From positions 19,319,362 to 19,383,361 of the forward strand of contig NC_060061.1 of NCBI RefSeq assembly GCF_020283565.1: DNA of 64,000 nt, read 5' to 3'. Shown piece after piece: positions 56,726-64,000 of this stretch. The notes under the pieces were generated by a model, which did no database searches, was not told the origin of the DNA, and saw only the letters and a program-made list of their open reading frames with translations. The stretch is from Trifolium pratense. Taxonomy: Eukaryota > Streptophyta > Magnoliopsida > Fabales > Fabaceae. Every line of letters begins with the position of its first letter. Position 1 is the first letter of the stretch. Made by a program: the position numbers and the translations under genes.

Positions 56726-57138
56726 AATCCTCGTGATGTGTTTGCTGCACTTTTGTGTATGCAGTTTCTGTTCAGCCATGTTGTATATGTACCTGATTAT
56801 TAGGCTGAAAAGATAGTTTCCCTTATATTTGTAAAATTTTAATTGTTCGTAATAAGTTCTGTTTTCTGCGTGTAACCTGAAGGATACATTGTATATTTGT
56901 ATAACATTGCATATAATTAAATCTTTTTGCCTCAGAATATTTTATAGTTGCAAACAAAAATAAGGCAAGGTAAAATAATAACATAGCACCCTTATGTGAT
57001 TTGAGAACCTTGGTTAGAGATTATAATTTCATCTTTTTATTGCAAACATTACCGTGAGCGTGAAATTCCACACATGAGATATACAAAAGGTGACACTATA
57101 TATAATTCACTCACATCAAAAGGAGTTAGTTTCTGCTG
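56726..57138. other. Shared 3' region between convergent genes
   Basis: The LTI65-like gene (plus) and the transporter gene (minus) end 413 bp apart. Their 3' UTRs and terminators must share this space. No other feature seen. Confidence 0.5.
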
Positions 57139-60100
57139 TCACTTCAAGATTTTGGATTCAATATCTTCTAAGCTCAAGCCTTTTGTCTCCGGGACAGAAG
57201 TTATGATGAACACAAGTGACACTAAAGCAATGGCTGCAAAAAGGAGAAAAAGGTTCTCTGCTCCTAGATACTCCTGCAGTGGAATTTAACGAGGATTATA
57301 AACTCCAACAGCAATCAGAAAACGTTAAAAACTGATAAAGTTATCTTCAATAAGAAAATAAAACTGGAAGTAAAGAATCGAAAACCTTCAATGGTGAGAA
57401 TGCAAAGGTAACAACGGCATTTGAAGCGAAGTTGGTAAGAACAGCCATACTAATCCCCCGTCCTCTAGTGCGAAGTGGGAAAATTTCTGACACCATAAGC
57501 CAACTTATCGGCCCAAATGATATCTGCAATTCAAATGTAATTTAACATAAATCTACTGTAATACTTTAAGCCATGGTAATCAGTATCTTACTATGCATAT
57601 TGCTCGTATCTTGATTTGATACAAAACTGAATCGATACAAATCTCTAATGTATATCTATTCTGAACATGAATCTCATCTTGAGTTACAATTTATTATGAT
57701 AAATTCCGGTTCACCAGAATGAATCTTGATTCGTTACATAAACTTAGTGTAACTAGCCACTTCTTTTGTCAAACTCTGTATAAACAGCCACTTTTCTTTT
57801 TCATTTGATTTATAACTTGAATCTTGAATATTTTGTGGTTTGTATATGATATATAATATACGAGCTTATAATTTTCTCTGCTTGTTTTTACTTAAAATGT
57901 TATAATTTTATTGGTAATGCATCTTACGATTCATAATAAGATTTGATTCACGATTCGGAAAATAGGCCTTCCAATTCACAATTTAAATCTTGATTTGATA
58001 ATCATGCTTTAAGCTGCATCAACACTAAGGACAATGGTTATATAGTATACTATTGCTAAACCAGAAGAATTTTTCATTTATTGCTAGGCTCTCCCTTTCT
58101 AGGAGTAGAGAGGTCTCCTAATTGGACTTCACTTCAACCTATATTCTAATTTCCACATTATATGGCCAAAGTTAATTAAATACTACTGAAGGACTTTCGT
58201 CCTGGTTGAATATGACAAGAAATAGAAGCAGGACCAATGACTAGAAAACCTTTACCTGGTAGCAACCAACGTAAAGAAGTAATGCCCCAACAGCCACAAT
58301 CGGTAACCCTCCGAGAAATTTATAATAGGCAGAAAGGAGAACTAAAGATAGGGCCTGCAGAAATAAAAGAAAAATGAATAACCATTGAATTTGATAAGTT
58401 GAAGTACTGTAAGAATCTGTTAGTTCATATGCAATAGAATTCCTACAATGCCACTGACACCTCCAATCAGCAAAGGTCTTCTCCCCAAATCATCTACTTT
58501 TAGGACAGCAACCGATGTCATTACTAGCTACAGGTTGATCGATCACAAAAACAATATCGTCAGTGTACCAAAGTGGTCGCTCTTCCTAGAAGTGAAAAAT
58601 CTAAATAGGTATACCTTGAATAAGCCAATAACAACTGAAACTTTAGCTGCGTCGGCTGCAGCAGAAAATCCAGCACTCTAGATATATAAGATATATAATC
58701 TACAGTGAGCAGAATGGAAATGAGAAAATTTCGTTGAAAATAAAGTAAAATGTATTTTAACAATTAAGTACCTGAAGAATAGGACCTGCATAATACAGAA
58801 CACTAGGTTGACCTGTTATCTATTGTAATAAGGTGTCGAATCAGACAAACAGCAGAAATAATTCTCCATATTTCCTTCAATATAACACGAATAAAGTGGA
58901 AATATGCAAACACAATTATGATAATGATGAAATAACTCAGCGCACTTAAGTGCAACAACCTGTTGAAATAATACTAGCCCCCCACCAATTATGAATGCTT
59001 TCAGATTTGGACCCTGAAACACCTCTAAGAAATTCGCCTCGGATTCCTGATCCGCATAGGCAGACTTCAATGAGACAAGACTCTCTTCTATCTGCTTCTC
59101 GGATTCTTTGTCGCCAGGTGGTCGGCCTCTTAATTTGCTAAGGGAAACGATTGCCTTCTCCTTCAAATCTTGAAAAGAACCTTTTCCTTGTACTGCTTTG
59201 AGAAGCAACCACCGAGGAGAGGCGGGGAGAGTCCACATTCCGAGCCCCATTAACACAGCAAGCGGAGCACTGAATCCATACATGAATCGCCATCCACCAA
59301 CTGTACTAATCTGAAAGCTTCCCACAAAATAACCCACCTGCGTGATAGTTCAAAACTCAACTCAGTAAACTCTTCAGTTGATAAAAGACACATAAAAGGC
59401 AATTATGTAATATATACCAGAATCCCCAAGACAATGAAGAGTTCTTTTAATGATACTAGAGTCCCACGGATTTGTGACGGACAAGTTTCTGCAATGTATA
59501 AAGGAGCTCCATGCATGGCCTGTAATTCATTTCGATTGTAAGATGGTGCAGAAATATTCTATATTACCAAAAAAACATGTTATGTTTTAAAGTAACCTAC
59601 CAGACCTATACCAAGTCCATAAATCAGCCTTCCTGCTAAGAGAACACCAAGTTCTGGAGCAGTGGCAGTGATTGCACTACCAAGTAGATACAAAAGGGCT
59701 GCACCGATGAGTTGTCGCTTCCTCCCTAGTGTTTTGTTTTAGCCAAATTAATACATTTAAAATAAGAGTTCAATTTTGGTACATTGTCAATGTAAAAATA
59801 AAATTAGACTGTCAGCAAATCATATTCAATCATATGTACGACTTTAGAAGTAATTATGATTGATCAGCAAGTCAACTATTTTGAAAGATCTGGTTATTAT
59901 TTGATTGGCAATGAATCTTTACACCGATAATGTATATGAATTAAATCCTGAAAATAATAACAATAATCTAAAGAAGTCCAGTTTCTGCCATTTTGGATAA
60001 TGTAAGTAAGCAAAGGATATTTACCAATGAAGTCAGCAATTGCAAATGCAAGAAGTGAGCCAAAAAGAGCCCCGTATAGAGAACCACTGACCTATGTTTG

Positions 60101-61961
60101 ACATTAGGAGTTAGACTCTAATGTGTACAGATGATCATAACTTTTCCATAAAATGCAAGATGTTTTCCAATGATGACACAGAAATCATACCACAAGACCA
60201 AGCTGAATGGAAGAAAGATTGGACCAAGCGATACCGCTAAGCTCAGGTGACTGTAAATTCAATCAACAGTACAAAAAACTATTTATTTATGTTACTGCAC
60301 TAACAATAGAAAAAGAATAAGAAATTATTGACAGACACCGATTGACAATTTTTTACCTGCAGTGAAATTGTAGCACCGGATGTGGCACCAATATCGTAAC
60401 CGAATAACAAGCCACCCAATGCAGGGAACACAAACCTAAATTTTGAAACGACATACTAAATTAACACATACACACAGACCAGGATCGCTTACATATATTT
60501 TCAATCCATGATCATTAGGAATGATGTTTTTCTGACCACGGGAGAAGATAAATTTAGCACGATCGACAAGGCATATAAATGCTTATGTATAAGCGATTAT
60601 CATATAAATGCTTATGTATAAGCTATTTTTATATATAAAAAAAAAAGGAAGAAAAAAAAGTCAAACTTTTTTTTTTGGATTACAAGAGGACCATAGCCTG
60701 ATAAGAAAAAATTAACGCCTAACAAGGCGAGGTGTAGAAACACCGATACAATCTGATAAATATAAAGATCTAATCTGAACAGGACACCGTTCACAGAGAA
60801 TCAAATTAGTACCAACTTCACAAGCCAAATTTGCTAGAGCTTCCGCACACAAATTTGATTCATGAAAGAAGCGACAAATACAAACCTCCCAATCCATCTC
60901 CAACAACCTACAGATATTCATCAACAAACTCCAGCCAGTTACAGACCCACCTTGTCTGTTCAAAAGAGTAGTCACCACTACTTGAGAGTCGACATGTAAT
61001 TCAACTCTTTGAATAGCTTATGAAAATAAGCTTTAAGTTATTTTCATAAACTCGCTCCGCTCTCTCAAACTGTTTCAAGTGTTTATGTCAGCAGAAAAAC
61101 TCACCTAAGTCGATCCAAACATACTCTTTATGTTATGGAATGAATCCCAAGCTTAATTGAAATTCAGCCAAGAATCTCAGTCTTACCTACTTACACTTTT
61201 GCACATGTTATGAACCAATCCTAATCTCAATTGAAATTCAGACAATTATCTTACTCTTGCCTACTTAAATATATCATTCTCTTTTGCAAATCGTATTCAA
61301 GCTTACTACTTAACCAACACACCTTACTGCTTGCTCTTGCCAAAATTGTCTGAATTAGACATTGAAATTCAGCCAAGAGTCTCGATTTTTCATGTAAATA
61401 GTTACTTTCAATGTCTATGAAGCAAGAGCAAGTAGTAAATCATCACATACTTTGATACATTATTATAGTTTTTCACATTACTATCTTAATCAATGCCTTA
61501 GAAAGAAAGGAAAGTGTGAGAAACATACGGAAGAATTACAGAAGACCAAGAAAATTCCTCTTGGGAAGTTGCATCAGAAGCAACTGACTCAGAACTGTTC
61601 CCAGCAGAATACTCCTTCTGTGCTTGAAATCGAACCTACTCAGAAGATGAATATACCAAATTAGACTAAAAAGCGTGAAACTTTAAACTTTGATGAGTTT
61701 TTCAAGTTTGTGCGTTCTCACGTTGAATCTACGGTTATGAAGAGGGTGAGATGTAAGAAGTGGATAAGTGACACGTGTTGTCGACAAATGATTGTTAATG
61801 GAAGAAGAAATGAGGCGCGGATTGATGGTAGTTTTTGAGTTGTTTATTGTTCTTTGATGGTGAAGTGAGTTGAATAGAGAAAGTTTGAAATTGATGAGAG
61901 GTGTTGATGATGATGCCATTTGAGGAAAACAAGAATAAGACAGTGTTGATGATGATGCCAT
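57139..61961 (-). CDS. Plastid D-xylose-proton symporter-like sugar transporter
   Basis: Fourteen exons rebuilt: 61961-61722, 61635-61529, 60435-60357, 60250-60191, 60091-60025, 59725-59601, 59519-59418, 59337-58960, 58819-58772, 58677-58615, 58527-58447, 58354-58256, 57523-57386, 57273-57139. One frame of 573 residues results. A Ser/Thr/Asn-rich transit-like N-terminus precedes a 12-helix MFS sugar porter: LFGYDIGATSGATISLQ, a GRKRQ loop, AMHGAPLYIAETCPSQIRGT, LPASPRW, LVLFQQITGQPSVLYYAG, DDLGRRPLLIGG, WLMVSEIFPLRTRGRG and the C-terminal PETKGLSLEDIE. It matches the Arabidopsis chloroplastic D-xylose-proton symporter-like 3 group; the true substrate is not established. The first 19 bases of the ORF are duplicated 42 nt downstream, giving two in-frame start codons (61961, 61919). 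Intron 2 carries a MITE with a nested LINE. Confidence 0.94.
60568..61120. mobile_element. MITE in transporter intron 2, split by a LINE
   Basis: Left part tataaatgcttatgtataag (twice in tandem) and agctatttttatat; right part gaatagcttatgaaaataag, cataaactcgctc and gtcgatccaaacatac. Together they match the SDIR1-intron MITE at 5275-5556. The LINE fragment 60667-61000 interrupts it. Confidence 0.65.
60667..61000 (-). pseudogene. 5'-truncated LINE fragment (RNase H domain)
   Basis: The minus-strand frame reads VELHVDSQVVVTTLLNR, then MNICRLLEMDWEVCICRFFH and ESNLCAEALANLACEVGTNL, the C-terminal RNase H-like domain of plant LINEs. A stop follows and then an A-run (60667-60676 on the plus strand as T). 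Diverged flanks (agtcaaacttt / attcaactcttt) may be an old TSD. It is inserted into the MITE, so it is younger than the MITE. Confidence 0.75.
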
Positions 61962-62069
61962 TTGTCAGGAGTGAGGAGGAATCATGGTTGTTTGTTATCT
62001 GTTTGTGAATCTTGTTGAAAAGTAGTAAATGGAATCATAGTGTGTGATGCAGGAAGCACAGTCAAAGCC

Positions 62070-62194
62070 CGATGGCTAGTCCAGCACAACCCAATGTCCA
62101 TATGGGCTAAATGGGCTTGGCCCATAAGGCCCGATTACATTTTGAGCTATATTTTTTAGGCCCGGCTCATCCGATACTGTGGGCTAATGGGCCA
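62070..62194 (-). promoter_or_regulatory. Cluster of TGGGCC/GCCCA motifs upstream of the transporter
   Basis: On the minus strand, several site-II-type motifs (TGGGCC, GCCCAT, GGCCCATTAGCCC) lie 110-230 bp upstream of the start codon. TCP factors bind such motifs in promoters of housekeeping and organellar-protein genes. The cluster borders a hAT-like element whose ends carry similar motifs, so part could be transposon-derived. Confidence 0.35.
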
Positions 62195-62762
62195 TAGAGG
62201 TGTCAAATGGGCTAGCCGAATGGGCCGACCCGCCAAGACAGAATTGTTTCCAGGCTTGTTAGCCCGGCCCGATCAAGCCCGATTAAAATATGGGCTAGCT
62301 TGAAGAATGGGTCATGGGCGGCTCGCAAGTCCGAATAAATTATAATAAAAAAAAACTAAATAAATTTAAATAATTTGTTTCAGATGATTTGAACTTTGTT
62401 TGTATTATAAGAATTTCTTTTGTCGTCCTACGAGTTTCTCAAATATCATTCGCTACTTAAGTAGCGGATGAGTAGAAATAGGGCACCCGAGAAACTCGTG
62501 GGTAACGGATGAGTAAAAATAGGGCGCACGAGAATTATTGATCTTATTTATAATGTTGAGTTTGAGCACTAAAAGTAAAATAAAAAAATAAAAAAAAAAT
62601 AAACCGAGCCGGCCCGAAAGCTCGACAACCCTTATCGAGCCGGGCTCGGGCACTAATTTTGGTAGCCCGTTTTTTATCCGGACTTTTTAGCTCGGCCCGA
62701 CGAAGACTGAAGCCCGACTGACCGATCCAAAATGGGTCGGGCCGCCCGTTTTGACAGCTCTA
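62195..62762. mobile_element. hAT-type non-autonomous element (568 bp)
   Basis: Ends tagaggtgtcaaatgggc and, inverted, tagagctgtcaaaacgggc. Subterminal regions are rich in gggccgacccg and cggcccga motifs. Flanks ATGGGCCA and ATGGGATG agree at five of eight positions only. The TAGRG.TGTCAA terminus is typical of plant hAT elements. No ORF. Confidence 0.7.
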
Positions 62763-63569
62763 ATGGGATGGCCATCACCCGACCCTTTTTTGGCAGTTCT
62801 ACATACAATGCATCAACTAATCTCTTTCCGAAGTTTTTTCACTATGCCCAAACATTAGGTAAGCCCACATGCTTTCTACACCTCCTTAAATTAGTTTTAT
62901 TAGATTTTTTTTTTATGATAGAATTTTTTAAATAATAAATTCAGGAGGTGGTGGTGACCGGTCAACGGCCTGATCAACGTTGGATAGTGTAAATATTGAA
63001 CTATAGAGTTGAAGAGAGTAAAATAAGAAATTGAAAGATTTCATTGAAATTGTTTGTTTGAAAAATTTTCGAAAAACTAATCGGAGGTTCTTATCTCCAT
63101 TTTTTTTGTTTACAATGACACAAGGAGAATTGTGTGTATATCATAAATAAATGATCGGCCAACATATTTATGTAATATGAATGATCAAAGTGTTATGCTT
63201 CACTATGCCAATTTATTTATTTAATTTTAATTTCTACTATTATTATTATTATTAATTAATTAATGGACAAATCCACACAAATATTCACAACAATATGAAT
63301 GTAGTTGATTATTTTAACATATTTTTTTACAGAGGTATGTTGGTAATTTCGTAGAAAAGGATAGAGTGGTAAAATTGACCGTGAACACTTTGTTGGTCTT
63401 GGTTGGACTGTAACCAAATTTGGAAGTTAAATTTACTTTTTCACACGTACGGTATTAGAGAAAGAGAAAGGGTAAGTACACCAAGTACCAAGTTTCTTTT
63501 ACAAACAGTTTATGTGTAAGAGGAAACAAAAAATTAAAGGGGGCAAAATTAAGCAGAGATTAGATATAC
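62763..63569. other. Intergenic, nothing recognised
   Basis: AT-rich sequence with a short ATT tract (about 63238-63252) and no supported gene. Confidence 0.3.
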
Positions 63570-63643
63570 CTCGGGTGGAGGAAAGAGAGAGGTGAGACAA
63601 GTGAGATAAAGAGGTGAGTAAGGAAATTCTTGATTGCTGCCAT
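63570..63643 (-). other. Possible isolated first exon encoding a signal-like peptide
   Basis: An ATG at 63643 on the minus strand opens MAAIKNFLTHLFISLVSPLS and FLHP, followed by a good donor (CCGAG/GTATAT). The peptide has a charged start and hydrophobic core like a signal peptide or membrane anchor. I find no matching downstream exon before 62763, so it may be chance or the head of a gene lost to insertions. Confidence 0.2.
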
Positions 63644-64000
63644 TGATTTGGAAAGAAAGAAAGGTCTTAGTGTTGGTGTACGAAGAAATGTCTTTTTTTT
63701 CTTATGGGATATTAAATTTCAATGGCAATTAAATTTTCATTCCCTTGACGTACAAAGAAATTAAGTTGGTGTAATTGAACAAATAATACACATTATCAAA
63801 TATGTAGTCTAGGGTTATGTGTCTTAAACAATGACTGTTTAAAAAGTCTATTTGTTTATACGAAGATAAAAGATTAGTCATGATACTTAATATAATGTTA
63901 TTTATGAGACTTTTGACTTATCAACTCATATAGTAGCATGGATTGGCTTAAATCAATCGAGTTCTCGTGCTTTGGAACAATACATAAGCAAGCCTAGATA
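63644..64000. other. Window end, nothing recognised
   Basis: AT-rich sequence with no supported feature. Confidence 0.3.

Overview
This is a plant nuclear window. The genes carry GT-AG introns, and the host proteins are SDIR1-type and RDUF-type RING E3 ligases, a Pumilio protein, a LUX/PCL1 clock factor, a PLS-class PPR protein, TOC75, an LTI65/RD29B-like protein and a plastid xylose-symporter-like carrier. The AT-rich intergenic DNA, the repeat families and the protein sequences point to a galegoid legume, most likely Medicago or a close relative. That taxonomic call is inference; no database search was possible.

Layout. 1-2.2 kb: repeats and MITEs. 2.4-7.6 kb: SDIR1 homolog (minus) with eight coding exons and a 1.57-kb leader intron holding a 91-bp tandem repeat. 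8-13.6 kb: gene-free repeat block with a candidate 4.28-kb terminal-inverted-repeat (TIR) structure, two arrays of a 57-bp minisatellite, long AT microsatellites and an inverted-repeat element. 15.4-16.5 kb: intronless RDUF-type RING ligase (minus), flanked by two SINEs of one family, each with exact target-site duplications (TSDs). 17-26.3 kb: dense mobile DNA, including SINEs, a LINE tail, a decayed copia reverse transcriptase, MITEs, a 0.93-kb TIR element built around palindromes, a decayed autonomous Helitron with its 3' end intact, and a SINE split by a nested MITE. 27.5-33.5 kb: nine-exon Pumilio gene (plus). 37.2-38.6 kb: intronless LUX gene with evening elements upstream. 40.9-42.6 kb: MULE remnant whose duplicated target reaches the stop codon of the next gene, an intronless PPR gene (minus). 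46.4-50.2 kb: TOC75 (minus, seven exons). 50.3-54 kb: MITEs, LINE tail, TIR element and SINE. 54.3-56.7 kb: LTI65/CAP160-like gene (plus, four exons). 57.1-62 kb: plastid sugar-proton symporter-like gene (minus, 14 exons). 62-64 kb: a hAT-like element and little else.

The host genes act independently and do not form a cluster, but several share themes. SDIR1 and LTI65 belong to ABA/drought responses. TOC75 is the plastid import channel through which precursors such as the transporter would pass. LUX belongs to the circadian evening complex. For every multi-exon gene the exon chain was rebuilt by hand from splice sites and reading phase, and each gave a continuous frame of near-normal family length. 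I found no CRISPR, operon or bacterial-type system. The most unusual structures are the palindrome-bearing TIR element (21946-22874), the 8.45-12.73 kb repeat block, and the MULE insertion at the PPR stop codon.
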